From Gracilaria gracilis (Eukaryota > Rhodophyta > Florideophyceae > Gracilariales > Gracilariaceae): a stretch of 64,000 nucleotides of DNA. The notes beneath the pieces were generated by a model. The model saw nothing but the letters and a program-made list of their open reading frames with translations, was not told where the DNA came from and made no database searches. Position 1 is the stretch's first letter, and the number at the start of each line of letters is the position of its first letter. A program made the position numbers and the translations under genes. Location: the NCBI GenBank assembly GCA_030374805.1, contig JARGSG010000189.1:248001-312000 (forward strand), read 5' to 3'. This document shows, in pieces, positions 1 to 10,299 of the stretch.

Positions 1-3000
1 GCGGATCACAATATCGTGACGAACGCTGTCCGCGTTACTCTGCGCACTACTTCGCCGGTGGACAAGCTCGTTCACGTCGGTGGCTCAAAGTCATTCCTTG
101 CATTTTTGCACGACGGCCACATTGTATCCTATGTTGACAGCCCCCATGCCGTATACCTTGCAGACGAGCGTTCTTTCGATGCAGGGCGCTCTGTCACATT
201 GGCCTGTGGGAGTTCTCGTGGCCAGCATGCTGTATTCGTTAAGGCGGACAGTCCAAGCATTTGGTGCGTGCGAGTTGAAAGTGATGGCGAAATAACGAAG
301 CCGTTTAAGCTCAGAAGTCATATAGATGGAAATCAAAGCCACATTGGTGTTGTTGACGGTATGCTCTCCCGGGTTCGCGGAAAGGTGGCCACCAGTGCGA
401 AGTCACGCCTATGTCCAATATCTGCGGTTGTCATCCACGACGACATTCCTAGAGTAGCTGCAGTATACGAAAATGGCATTGTCCGGGTCTGGGACCTATC
501 GAAGAAAGAATTGCAAAGCTGCTTTGATGCCCAGTTGCTTATGTCAGAGAAACCAATTGATATCGCCCTGCATCCATTCCGAAACATTGTGACCGTATGT
601 ACCAGCATAGGCCGACTGTTAGCGTTCAATATACAGACTGGAACATACAGGCGAGGAGAACAGCCCGGGGTTGCTTGCTCACGTGTGCGGGAAACAAAGA
701 GACGGTTTCGAGCAATGTGTTTCACGAAAACAAGGCCAGGTTATTTACTGCTCTTAACAACATCAAATCGTATAGTCGTCAAAATGGTTAACGCTGCTAA
801 CATGATTGTACCAAGCACACGGTTTCCAAAGCCATCTCGTTTGCCGTCGTTGGTGGACGAAACTCTTCTGGTCTCGCAGAAAGGCGGAATGAGTGATCAA
901 ATCCGCAACAACAACAAGATTCGTGCTACCCTTACAACCGAACCAACTTTTGGACTTTTCTCATGTGCCTTGGATACAACGGGAAATATCTACGTGTTTC
1001 AATCATCTGCGGCTGGTCTTCCCGCCATCCAGAGACCGATAACCTCAGGCCTTGACTCTGGATTCTCTTTCAAGAGTGGAGATATGTTCAAAGGACCCGT
1101 CCTCGTCGGTTCTGACAGTCTTATAATTCATCAGGGCTGTCTTTTCCGCTATGAGCTCAGTGTTGAGGAATTAAGCTTCTGCTGCCAGTTACCCCCTGGA
1201 GATATTCAACGTATCGATGTCGCTCGTGACGCAGACGAGTATTGCGTTGGGGCTCTAGTGTTCTACGATGGAGATAGCGAAGCTGAGAGCAATTCTTATG
1301 CAGATCCCGAGCCCCCAGAGAAATACGTGCTGTGCACCAAACGTGAAAATGAGCAGTGGAATGTGTCAGAGCCTGCAGGGGGGAAAAGTGGCTGCTTCCT
1401 TGGAGCTTCCGGAGAGCAGGATAAAATATTCATAGTCTCTAGCTCTGGATCATCTGCGTCGATATTCTCGTTCGCGGCACCATCCAATAAGCCTGGGCTG
1501 CAACAAACTCGGCAATCTCGAGGTGTTCAGCGTTTCAAGTTAATTAGCGGAGGTGTGAGGAGTGTCTTTCGGACACCCTTCGCTCGTTGGAACGCTGTGT
1601 TATATCATGATATAGACCATAACCGATTGGTTGTGTCCAGGAATGCGTTTGACTCAGATTCACGTGCTCGTGATACTTACCAAGATGCTGCTATTGCATT
1701 CGCAGTGGATGACGACTCAGCCGTTCCCTTGAGAGAAAATGAGATTGTTATCGATGTAAGATGGCAGAAGTTACCGTCACGTTCGGAACAATACATCGGG
1801 GCGATAATGACGGACAGACGAATCTTTTTTGTCCGAGATGTTATAAGCGTGCACTCTGAGTTCGATATGCAAAGCATTCAAAGAAAAGTAGTGCCTTTTT
1901 GCGTGCCCAACATGTCATGGGTTGGACCTTCGATTCTACTGGCACAGGGTAATTCTGTGTTTTCCGTGGCTCTGAACAGTCAAGCAGATCTTGTCGTCAA
2001 TCTCAGCAATGGGGGTCATTTTCCGGCTCTGGTTGCATGCTTACCAGATAGGATTGTGTATACTACAACAAGTCTTGACCCAACCCAGTGCTCTCTTGCC
2101 GTTGCCACGCGCCCGTATAGTCCCGTATCAAGTACAGTCCGAGGAATGCTTTCATTCGAAATCTTGAAAACCCGGCGTTCTCCGGACCTAGCTGATAAGG
2201 TGAAAGCAATTCTGGACACTCACGATGCATCCCAAGCTTCTGCAGAATTAACTGAATCTCTTATAGAGAGCAACCTTACACCCCTCGCATATCTTATATC
2301 TGTATCTGCCGAAGGGAAAGGCAGCTTGTCTCCTTTGCGACGTGCAACTCTTCTGGGGAGATTGGGAGATTTTAGTGGAGCCCTTACTATTCTAGAAGAA
2401 GAATATGCGCGTTTGCCTACGTCCGCTAAGTTTCATGATGGGACAGAGTTGTTTCGAATGATTCAACGCATTCTGAACATGTCTTTCGCGGCAGGAGACT
2501 TTGCTGTCGGGCGGCGATGTTCAGCACTACTGGGTCGGAAAGGAACTTTCTCTGCATTTGTGGATACAGAAGGGGGCTATGCTGCTCTTCGTTCAGTGAT
2601 AACAACTGCTCGTATTTCCCGGAACACTTACCTTCTCGAGGTCTTGCAACCACTTCTAGAGAAAAGCTCTGTAAGCAGCGTTGCGACAGATTCTTCATTG
2701 ATTGTGAAGCCAAGGGAAAGGCAGAGCCTTCAACGAGCTATAAAAGCTGTAAACACATCCGTAATCTCACTTGGTTCTGTTGATCAACATGTGATTATGG
2801 TGAGAATTCCACCGGAGGAAGATGCTGAAGGACGTCCGTTGCCTGCTCAGCAAACGAAATTGGCGAGTAACACGACAACGCATGTCGGTGATAGGTTGCT
2901 GGTCATGAGACGGGAAGTGTTCCACGAATACGAGAGTTCCAGAGAACAAACAGGTATGTCTTACGCTGCCGATGAATTTGACGGTAACGTGACAACTGTA

Positions 3001-3942
3001 AGGATACCAGACCAGCCACCCGGTGCCGATTTGGGGAGTGCCTTAGAGGACTCATCGGACGATGATCTGTTCGGGAGTGTGAAACAGAATCGAACACAAG
3101 GCGGGGATGGAGAGGGAGCGATGCATGAAGAAATGGCACCATCAGGCCATGGGGATTTGACTGATATTACAAGAAAGAATACTGATGACACACGGCGGAT
3201 GATTGCTATACAGAAGGAGAAGAACGAGGCAGCTTTTGGAGAAATGAAGGCCGTCGCAGGACAAATGGTAGTATCACAACGAAATCTGCATTCTTCCGCA
3301 ACCCCGTTAGGGAGCACACGCGCCCCAGAAATTTTCGAACGTGCTGTTCGGAAGTACTCGAACAAGCGCTTTGTGGGCGCTCAGAAGGAGCTTGACAGTG
3401 CCCTGCGTTCGATTGCTCGTGGTCGAGAACGTGGGATCGGAGTGTCGCCGGAACTGCTTAATGGAATCGTCTTTTATCAGATGGCGTGCAGAATCCGAAT
3501 CGCAATGGAGGAGATCGCGAGCGGTGAGCATGCTAATACGATTCCGGGAAGAGTAACCTACTCGCAACTGGCAAATGGGCTGACTAAGCTACAATTATCA
3601 GTTGGAGACCGTACTGACGGTCTAATCCAGGCGGTTGACGCGAACATTTTGTTGGGCAACTTTGCAAGCGCTGCTCAGGCTATGCGACTCATCAAGGAAC
3701 TTGGAGTTCCGGATGATTTGCGAGCTTCTCTGAGGGAGAAGTACGCTGTGTGTCAAGCCCGGGGATTTGTTGATACTATGCCTCAATCAGTTGGACTTAT
3801 GTGCTTCCGAACTCTGAAGATAATCGGGACATCACAGTGCTTCCGATGTATCGCTTGCCCGGCTCTTTTTGCCACAGACATAGGCATTGCAACGTCAAGC
3901 ACCTGTCCCTGTTGTGGTATTGGACAAGTAATGTTGTCGTAG
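1..3942 (+). CDS. TWD40-2: TWD40-2-like subunit of the TSET/TPLATE coat complex, 5'-partial
   Basis: The reading frame is open from the first base of the window and the first in-frame start-like codon is GTG at 16, so the true ATG lies upstream. About 1313 codons are visible. The N-terminal half is beta-propeller-like (WD-type stretch near residues 140-165, AVYENGIVRVWDLSKKELQ). A central segment matches what I recall of plant TWD40-2 (a VRWQKLPS..YIGAIMTDRR stretch followed by WVGPSILL). An alpha-helical region follows from about residue 700, then an acidic serine-rich linker (SALEDSSDDDLFG). The C-terminus is a small Cys-rich zinc-binding tail (CFRC, later CPCC) like the one closing TWD40-2. 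TSET is an endocytic membrane coat related to COPI and adaptor complexes, and the propeller-solenoid TTRAY/TWD40 proteins form its outer part. A COPI alpha subunit is the main alternative, but its typical C-terminal domain is not seen. The family call rests on remembered similarity. Confidence 0.7.
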   Translation, partial: ADHNIVTNAVRVTLRTTSPVDKLVHVGGSKSFLAFLHDGHIVSYVDSPHAVYLADERSFDAGRSVTLACGSSRGQHAVFVKADSPSIWCVRVESDGEITKPFKLRSHIDGNQSHIGVVDGMLSRVRGKVATSAKSRLCPISAVVIHDDIPRVAAVYENGIVRVWDLSKKELQSCFDAQLLMSEKPIDIALHPFRNIVTVCTSIGRLLAFNIQTGTYRRGEQPGVACSRVRETKRRFRAMCFTKTRPGYLLLLTTSNRIVVKMVNAANMIVPSTRFPKPSRLPSLVDETLLVSQKGGMSDQIRNNNKIRATLTTEPTFGLFSCALDTTGNIYVFQSSAAGLPAIQRPITSGLDSGFSFKSGDMFKGPVLVGSDSLIIHQGCLFRYELSVEELSFCCQLPPGDIQRIDVARDADEYCVGALVFYDGDSEAESNSYADPEPPEKYVLCTKRENEQWNVSEPAGGKSGCFLGASGEQDKIFIVSSSGSSASIFSFAAPSNKPGLQQTRQSRGVQRFKLISGGVRSVFRTPFARWNAVLYHDIDHNRLVVSRNAFDSDSRARDTYQDAAIAFAVDDDSAVPLRENEIVIDVRWQKLPSRSEQYIGAIMTDRRIFFVRDVISVHSEFDMQSIQRKVVPFCVPNMSWVGPSILLAQGNSVFSVALNSQADLVVNLSNGGHFPALVACLPDRIVYTTTSLDPTQCSLAVATRPYSPVSSTVRGMLSFEILKTRRSPDLADKVKAILDTHDASQASAELTESLIESNLTPLAYLISVSAEGKGSLSPLRRATLLGRLGDFSGALTILEEEYARLPTSAKFHDGTELFRMIQRILNMSFAAGDFAVGRRCSALLGRKGTFSAFVDTEGGYAALRSVITTARISRNTYLLEVLQPLLEKSSVSSVATDSSLIVKPRERQSLQRAIKAVNTSVISLGSVDQHVIMVRIPPEEDAEGRPLPAQQTKLASNTTTHVGDRLLVMRREVFHEYESSREQTGMSYAADEFDGNVTTVRIPDQPPGADLGSALEDSSDDDLFGSVKQNRTQGGDGEGAMHEEMAPSGHGDLTDITRKNTDDTRRMIAIQKEKNEAAFGEMKAVAGQMVVSQRNLHSSATPLGSTRAPEIFERAVRKYSNKRFVGAQKELDSALRSIARGRERGIGVSPELLNGIVFYQMACRIRIAMEEIASGEHANTIPGRVTYSQLANGLTKLQLSVGDRTDGLIQAVDANILLGNFASAAQAMRLIKELGVPDDLRASLREKYAVCQARGFVDTMPQSVGLMCFRTLKIIGTSQCFRCIACPALFATDIGIATSSTCPCCGIGQVMLS

Positions 3943-4799
3943 CTGGCGCGTTCAACATAATTCTGAAACCGATAGTTCACCTTCATAGCTCAAGTGCCGT
4001 ACAAGGGTAAGCTCAATTGCACCGTGCATCAGACCAGCTACTCAGATCTGAGTCAGATCAGGCTGGAGCGAGATTATTCAAACTGGGAATGTTTTTCAGG
4101 AAGGAAGGTTTTGCATGATAACCTTGAAAGGTGTCGGACGGTTGATTGTGCAGGAAGCGCCACGATTCGCTGCAAGCTGATTTCCTTCGACGCTTCCCAT
4201 CACTATTTCTACCTTCGGACGTAAAGCGCGGGAACCATGACCTCCGTGTGATTTGATTGGATATGAACGCCTTGCTCTACACCTTCGCGAGCTGTGCCTC
4301 AATAGGCATCCTGCATTGTATGTATGAGCACTGCAACGAACGGAGGGGAGTCTCATTCCTGAACTTGTTTCGAGAGAAAAGGGTCGAATAGGCTACAAAT
4401 TGGGGGAGTGTGGCAAACAACCTCTGGTATGTAACCAAATAAATTTTCTCCTTCGTGTACATTACAAAGCTTCATGATGGGGTTGCGAATCGAGAGTGTC
4501 GAACTTGCTCGGAAGTTGACGACAACCAGACGACCAAAAGGTCCAGAGTGGTCGAACGCAGTGTGCCAAGCGAAGGTCAACTTGGTCCACACGCATCCCC
4601 AACGCAACGGAACCCTTATTAAGCTTCACTCGAAGTCATACAGTAATCTATTGCTGCCGGCGCCGAAACAGCCTTCTGTTCAACATTCATAATCACGTTT
4701 CTATCATTCGGATTCTCGTCAGACTGTGTGGTGAATGGGTCTATTCGGGGAGTGGACGCTATCCGCCGGCGACTGTGGTACCAAAACACCCAAAACACG
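3943..4799. other. Intergenic region upstream of the APH-like gene
   Basis: This 857-bp stretch lies between the coat-protein stop and the next ATG. I see short open frames only, with no recognisable protein, RNA or repeat. The APH-like frame stays open for 24 codons upstream of its first ATG, starting with GTG at 4728. I treat this as 5' leader. Confidence 0.5.
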
Positions 4800-6170
4800 A
4801 TGCCCACGCTGAAGCATGTGTTGATAACACAACCAATCGATAGCAGCGTTTTGGTAAGCGAAGATAATTGCCTTCCCGTAATCCGATTCCATAAGGACTG
4901 CATGTCAGATCTCCAGGAGACATGTACGTTTGTCGAGAGGGAGCTCCATACTTCTTTCCGCTTGGATTTTTTACGTACCGAAGCGGAAGAGTTAAGTGGC
5001 CCGCACTATGTGCCTGCCCTTCTCATATTTGTCCCACGCGGTGACATCGTGGAAGCCCCCAGTTCATACAAGTGGGTGCCTCAAAAAGATGTAGGCAGCA
5101 TATTGATTTTCCCAATCAAGGAGTCAATCGTTAAATTCATGAAGCAGTACAAAACCCTCGGTCTAAACGTACATTCCGAATCTTTGCGACCGTACTCCCG
5201 AGCGAGTTGGCTTTCCGAAGCCTCAGTTTGGCTGAAGGATAATGTCAAACGTTATGCCAGTACCAATGTCACGAGCATCGAGAAGGTTACTACTGGAATG
5301 AGCGGATGCGTGCTTCGTGCAGAAACTGAAGCTCGCTCCGTGTTCTATATGAAGGCGGTGGTTCCCTCGGAACATGATGAAGTAATCGTAGCATGCGCCC
5401 TTTGTAGAATAATGCCAAATAGTTTTCCAAAGCCTCTCGATGTTGATATGAGAAGACGCTGGATGCTCATGGAGGAATACGGCTCGGTCATAGATGAAAC
5501 TGAAATTTCGAAAAGCGGTAACACGGGGCTCAGGCGCCAGATATTAGAAGAATGGGCGGGCATACAAGAAGCATCATTGGAAGTGATTGGTGAGCTCGAA
5601 AGGTCAGGGGTACCTCTGCTGGATGCCGGGGAAATCAAGCAGAGGCTCGAGGAAATGGTTCGAGATCCCGATTGGTATGAAGCACAGATCACGGAAATTA
5701 GACGAAAAGCTCTGAGAGAATATGAAGAAGAGCAATACAAGCTTATGTTTCTGTCGTATGCAGGAAGCGTGCTCAACGAAGTATCTGCTTTTCGTGTACC
5801 ACTTACTCTCGTACATGGAGATCTTCAGCCGGTTAACGTATTGAGGAAAGGTATTGATGATTTCATATTCTTTGATTTTGAAGCGACCTCTATTAGCTTC
5901 CCGTTCCTAGATGCGATTGACTTCACATTCAGCTGCAGTGGATATCGGGATGTAACGTTCGATGAACTGGGATTCTACGTTGAACGATGGAAAAAGTACG
6001 AAAGTGTTGAACGATTGAAAAGGATGTTTGATCTTCTTCGTGAAGTATACTACTTCATTAGCACTTTGAAGCAATACACTTGTTGGAAGAAGTCGGAGGA
6101 GAGCGAAAAACGCCTTTTCTTCAGGGAGATGGGATCTCCAGTGTCCGAACGGGTTTTCGAGAGATTGTAG
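4800..6170 (+). CDS. Aminoglycoside phosphotransferase (APH)-family kinase-like protein
   Basis: This is a 456-residue protein from the ATG at 4800. It has the signature of the APH/choline-kinase fold (PF01636). The catalytic loop VHGDLQPVN is at residues 338-346, with the putative base Asp341 and metal ligand Asn346. The second metal-binding Asp is in FFDFE at Asp359. The N-lobe is less clear; YMKAVVP near residue 185 could carry the ATP-binding Lys. A helical segment rich in Glu, Arg and Tyr (about 280-320) precedes the catalytic loop. Such proteins transfer the gamma-phosphate of ATP to small-molecule hydroxyls or occasionally to proteins; the substrate cannot be read from sequence. The catalytic residues are intact, so an active enzyme is likely. 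No introns or signal peptide are seen. Confidence 0.75.
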   Translation: MPTLKHVLITQPIDSSVLVSEDNCLPVIRFHKDCMSDLQETCTFVERELHTSFRLDFLRTEAEELSGPHYVPALLIFVPRGDIVEAPSSYKWVPQKDVGSILIFPIKESIVKFMKQYKTLGLNVHSESLRPYSRASWLSEASVWLKDNVKRYASTNVTSIEKVTTGMSGCVLRAETEARSVFYMKAVVPSEHDEVIVACALCRIMPNSFPKPLDVDMRRRWMLMEEYGSVIDETEISKSGNTGLRRQILEEWAGIQEASLEVIGELERSGVPLLDAGEIKQRLEEMVRDPDWYEAQITEIRRKALREYEEEQYKLMFLSYAGSVLNEVSAFRVPLTLVHGDLQPVNVLRKGIDDFIFFDFEATSISFPFLDAIDFTFSCSGYRDVTFDELGFYVERWKKYESVERLKRMFDLLREVYYFISTLKQYTCWKKSEESEKRLFFREMGSPVSERVFERL

Positions 6171-7821
6171 ATCACTACCCGTATCCGCCGTTAAACGTCA
6201 TGGGGACATGCGATGAAACAAATCGGTTGAATCGCAGTGCACAAAGGATTATTATGTCCCCGCGGACTCGGCGTTACAGGTGCCAAGTTTTCGGAATGTT
6301 TTCCAGAGTTCTTTTGCAGATGCCCTTACATTCCTTTTCTATTTTCGTGTGGGAGGGGCTTCAGTTCTGAAGACCAGAACATGTGGTTAAAGAGAATGTT
6401 TTGGACCGGGTTCTTTCCCAGGTACTCTGTTACGGAAAGCAGCAAACACAATATGTCAGATATGCGTCACAGTGCCACCATGAACCCCACTATTGAGAAG
6501 ACATTCCGGATTGTATAACAGGATACGAATATACAAGCGCATATTCTTACTGTTACCATCATGACTCTAATCTGTTTCCATCACAGGCTCCGTATTGCAC
6601 AGATATACCTAACAGATGAGCATAGCCAATGTCGTTAACAAGATAAAAGCTGAGGCTGTCGTCACAATAACCCCGGGCCGGATTCTCTTGTGCGAGTCTT
6701 CGTGTTCATAGTGTTAGATCATCGTTTTCCAGCTTATCCATGAGAGAATTCCGCAAGCTATTGTCTCGATTTTGCTTTCAAAGACTTTCTCAGGACTTTG
6801 ATGGTGGCACGACCAGAGTTAACAGAAGAGGGGAAGGATGCGTTAAGTTAACGCCGTTAACAGTTCATGAAAGGAGGAGCTAGTCAAATCGTAATTCATG
6901 AAGATGATGCATGCCAAATTGAAGCCTATCTGTTAAGAAGTTGGAGTCAATCTGTCAAGCAGGTATTCAATAACGAATCTTTTCACACACACACATATAT
7001 ATATAATCTCTCCCCCTCTCTCGTAACCAAAGTTCTTCGCTCACCTTGAATTTGTGCCACGGCAATGTTCGTAGAACATGTAAATTCTTTCGCAACAGTT
7101 GAAGAGAAGAAAACCTGAAACGAATCAAGTTCATGACGTAGGCCGCAGAAGCTCTTTTGCTTCCGTACTGAGGCCACGGAAACCTTCGCTCCAAGCTTGC
7201 AGCCTGACATCCCAGGGCTGATCAGTGCATGCTAAGCGGTTTGTCTTCCTTTCCATGTGTAGGAATGATATACTCAACGTTTTGTTTTGCATAAATCCCA
7301 TTCTTGTTCGTTCTACCAACCTGAAGTCAACACCTTTGAGACAAACAACAATCTCAGTCATGGAAGCTGCCTGTAATTGGATTCCCATGCGTGATCGGTT
7401 GTGTAGGTCACAGATGAAGAGTTCTTTTCGCCTACTGTCTCTGCTATAGGTTACATGAGAGTATTCCGCCATCTGTACCCATCATTAGTTGTTACTCGCG
7501 ACTCATCCCTAAGGATACAGTATGCCTTCGAACTAATTTCTTCTCATCGAGGGTAACCTTCATGATGGGCGTGACCAACGTTGCTTCTCTTTGTATATAC
7601 GTAGTAGTGTGCAAGACCGGAACACCTTGCTTCGCAGAGAAACACTGAATTCCACTACTTCAGAATGTGGAAGCACCCAATTCTACATCTCTAGTTTCTG
7701 GGCCCGCTTTTCGGGTGCGTTGTTTTTTCGAAGGCTGAAGCATTGAACCTGATACAGTTATTTTTGCCAGGAATGTGTCGTAGCTTGATGTGACTTGCAC
7801 ACAACCAAGGCGTTTGGCATA
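6171..7821. other. Intergenic region with a short CA/TA microsatellite and a small palindrome
   Basis: This 1.65-kb gap separates the APH-like gene from the kinase. It holds a short (CA)n-(TA)n microsatellite followed by a CT-rich run at about 6984-7022. It also holds the near-perfect dyad GTTAACGCCGTTAAC at 6847-6861. No convincing coding region was found on either strand; the small frames at 6237-6518 and 7131-7472 look like chance. Confidence 0.45.
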
Positions 7822-8794
7822 ATGAACTCCTTGTGCGTTCCGTTGCAAGTGTATTCAGCGGCAGATTTTAAGGATTGGAAGGTCATTGCAGAAGGTACAA
7901 CAGCGCGTGTGTCTCGAGCTTCTCTTCACGGCCTGCAAGTAGCAGTGAAGACGCTAAAACCTCTTAATGAAATAGAGGAACCATTAACGCGGGAACATGC
8001 TGTGGCTGATTTTGAGAACGAGCTGAAGATAAATGCTCAGCTTCGTCATCCTAATATCATGCTGTTCATTGGTTGTATTAGATCAAAGAAGCTTGAAAGT
8101 CTCATCTTTGAGTTCTGCGATAGTGGCAGACTAAACTGCTCGCAATATGGTCCGTCAAGAATTCAAAAGGGATTGGTAATCTGTTCAGGAGTAGCCCGAG
8201 CATTGTGCTTTGCACATGGCCTTAACATAATCCATCGGGACGTGAAACCCAGTCAGATCCTGTTGCATGGCGAAGTGCCGAAGCTTGGAGACTGGGGATT
8301 GGCAACGTACGCCACCTCAGAAGGCTGCACAACCGGTGAAACAGGCACATGGGAGTTCGTAAGTTACAGCACACCACCCCATAACCGTCAAAGTCGCAAC
8401 AGTGGCGTACGACCAGTTCTGACATTTCTAACGAACTTATCGCCAGATGGCCCCCGAGGTCATTCGCCACGAGAAGTACAGTTTGCCTGCCGACGTATAC
8501 TCCTTTGGAATGTTGATGTATTGCATCGTAAGTGGAGTGGACTACCCGTACATGGAAAAGTTTCTGACTCCAGCACAAGCAGCGGCAGGCGTAGTCAAGC
8601 ATGGTTTGCGACCGACCCTTAGCTCTCAAATTCCAAAAGTCGTATCCCACATCATCACAAGCTGCTGGGCCGCAGATCCGGACGCCCGACCATCTATGAA
8701 ACAAGTAATAGGTATGCTCGAAAAAGCAGAGGGGTTCTGTGCTCCGAAGACTACATCTGCTTCGGGCAGCTGGTCGACATGGATATGGGGATAG
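7822..8794 (+). CDS. TKL-type protein kinase, two exons, non-canonical catalytic motifs
   Basis: Exon 1 (7822-8358) and exon 2 (8447-8794) join in phase 0 to give 294 residues. The join restores GTWEF-MAPEV, the activation-loop/APE motif of tyrosine-kinase-like (TKL) kinases. Visible motifs are VAVK (Lys43), the alpha-C Glu67 (FENELKI), HRDVKPSQ (Asp140) and DWG (Asp157), followed by DVYSFGMLMY and a C-lobe ending in ARPSMKQV. Three positions are unusual: the glycine loop is degenerate (EGTTARV), the Asn after HRDxKPx is Gln145, and DFG is DWG. Substrates and pathway are unknown. The kinase domain begins almost at the N-terminus, so an upstream exon could exist, but no in-frame ATG precedes 7822. 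With Lys, Glu and both Asp present, some activity is possible; a pseudokinase is the alternative. Confidence 0.8.
8359..8446 (+). other. Spliceosomal intron, 88 nt
   Basis: The donor is GTAAGT at 8359-8364, a TTTCTAAC branch-type motif lies at 8425-8432, and the acceptor is CGCCAG ending at 8446. Removing it restores the kinase reading frame across the highly conserved GTxxxMAPE block. This is the best-supported intron in the window. Confidence 0.85.
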
Positions 8795-9132
8795 AATGAT
8801 TGGATCTGCGACATCTGGAGAAAGAAAGAGTTTTTAATCGATTGGTAACCATTATTATGGACGGTGTTCACTCTGCTCGCCTGCTTGGAATTGGTTCAAT
8901 AATCATTAACTCATAAGCGATCTTCTGTCTTTGACACTGGTGCAAAAACTCGCCAGTCATGCGATATGTCCACATGTGTAACCCCGTACGGCGCCACACG
9001 CGAGAAAAAGAATCGTCATCGATCAAGTTTGACAAGGCATAAAACGGAGTAACACTCATTATTCATCCTGAGACAAGAGAATGCTTGGTGATTTCAGACA
9101 TCACGGCTTTTGGCGAAGTGCCGAACGGCTTC
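8795..9132. other. Short convergent intergenic region
   Basis: The 338 bp between the kinase stop and the convergent dehydrogenase stop holds the two 3' ends. No hairpin, RNA gene or reading frame of note was seen. Confidence 0.4.
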
Positions 9133-10299
9133 TTATACCGAGCCCACAGCTTGCATCGTCATCTCACTTAACTGTAAGATAACCTTCAAGGAAGCTCTTT
9201 CCCTTGTCATCTCAAAAGCCTCGATGACATGATCAACATGTCTTATTTCCTTTGGAAGCTTTGCAGGCGTGACTAGCTTCTCAGCAAGTAGCTTCAATGC
9301 CACTGCGAACGGTCCGCAACGAGATCCAACAATTGTGACTTCCTTCACAACGGCAAGACTGAGATCAGCTGCGTTTGTACCGTTTGAAGGGGCAATGGCT
9401 GACTTGAGTACTATGGTACCACGTGGTTTAACTAGATTTAGCGCGATTCCCAAACCTGACGCTTTAAACGAACATTCGACCACAATGTCGAAGTAATTTT
9501 CTAGAGAGCGCAAGGCACATGAGTCTGCCACCGACTTGAGCTTGATATCAAAATGCAAGGCAAGGTCCTTGTCCGTAACAGCGTGAAGCTCACCTTTTGG
9601 TGATGAATCTGTGAATGAGAATACGGTGACATCGTCCGCGCGTTGAACCATAGTCTGCGCAACAAGCCAAGCAAGGCGACCACAGCCAACGATAGCAACC
9701 TTCTTCGAGCCAGTGACGTCAATCTGCTCATAAATCTGACAGGCTGCTGCAAGAGGTTCCACAAACACGGCGTCAATATCCGGTACATGATCAGGAACCC
9801 GGTGCACATTCTCCACCGGTACACATACGAACTCAGCAAACGCACCATCACGTCCAAATATTCCCAACGCGGTTCTGGTGCAATCCTGAGCTCTCTCAAA
9901 GGCAGTCCGCGATAAGCTTCCATGCGGAACGCAATTGATTTCGGCAACGACCCTGTCGCCTTCTTTCACGCCCGGTATTGAAGCACAGCTGGGTCCAAAC
10001 TCTACGAGTTTTGCCACGAATTCATGGCCGAGGACAAGGCGTGAGAAGGATTTGTAACCATCTTGCAGTTCTAGGTCGGTATCACAGATGCCGGCTAGAA
10101 TGACCTGAAGCAGGGCCTCACCCTTGCGTGGTGCTGGCTTCGGATACTTGTCGACTTGCAGACGGCGTTTTCCGGCTTCGTCGACGGAGAGCACGACAGC
10201 CTTCATTGTGGGTGCGGCGGGTGACATGGTGGTGCAAGAGTATTCACGATGACTGTGCTGCGGAGAGCGGGCGCTCTCGCCATAGCTCGTGTTTTCCAT
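9133..10299 (-). CDS. Zinc-type medium-chain dehydrogenase/reductase (alcohol dehydrogenase-like)
   Basis: This is 388 residues from an ATG at 10299; Met25 or Met32 (MKAVVL) may be the real start, since the usual family N-terminus begins there. The GroES-like catalytic domain shows GICDTDLEL (catalytic-zinc Cys72), GHEF (His92, Glu93) and VEPLAAA near residue 180. The Rossmann fold carries VAIVGCGRLAW (about 201-211), in which the third glycine of GxGxxG is Ala. The structural-zinc loop, normally four Cys, keeps only Cys123 and Cys140, while the flanking pattern (DRVVAEIN ... LGIFGRDGAFAEF) is typical of the family. The protein likely oxidises an alcohol or polyol with NAD(P); the substrate is unknown. 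It is divergent from SRP54 over 913 bp. The loss of structural zinc ligands is seen directly; its effect is inference. Confidence 0.85.
   Translation of the reverse strand: MENTSYGESARSPQHSHREYSCTTMSPAAPTMKAVVLSVDEAGKRRLQVDKYPKPAPRKGEALLQVILAGICDTDLELQDGYKSFSRLVLGHEFVAKLVEFGPSCASIPGVKEGDRVVAEINCVPHGSLSRTAFERAQDCTRTALGIFGRDGAFAEFVCVPVENVHRVPDHVPDIDAVFVEPLAAACQIYEQIDVTGSKKVAIVGCGRLAWLVAQTMVQRADDVTVFSFTDSSPKGELHAVTDKDLALHFDIKLKSVADSCALRSLENYFDIVVECSFKASGLGIALNLVKPRGTIVLKSAIAPSNGTNAADLSLAVVKEVTIVGSRCGPFAVALKLLAEKLVTPAKLPKEIRHVDHVIEAFEMTRERASLKVILQLSEMTMQAVGSV

Noticed and set aside
4474-4903. Overlapping short frames upstream of the APH-like gene
   Set aside because: They occur on both strands with no family resemblance and overlap the APH-like leader and coding start.
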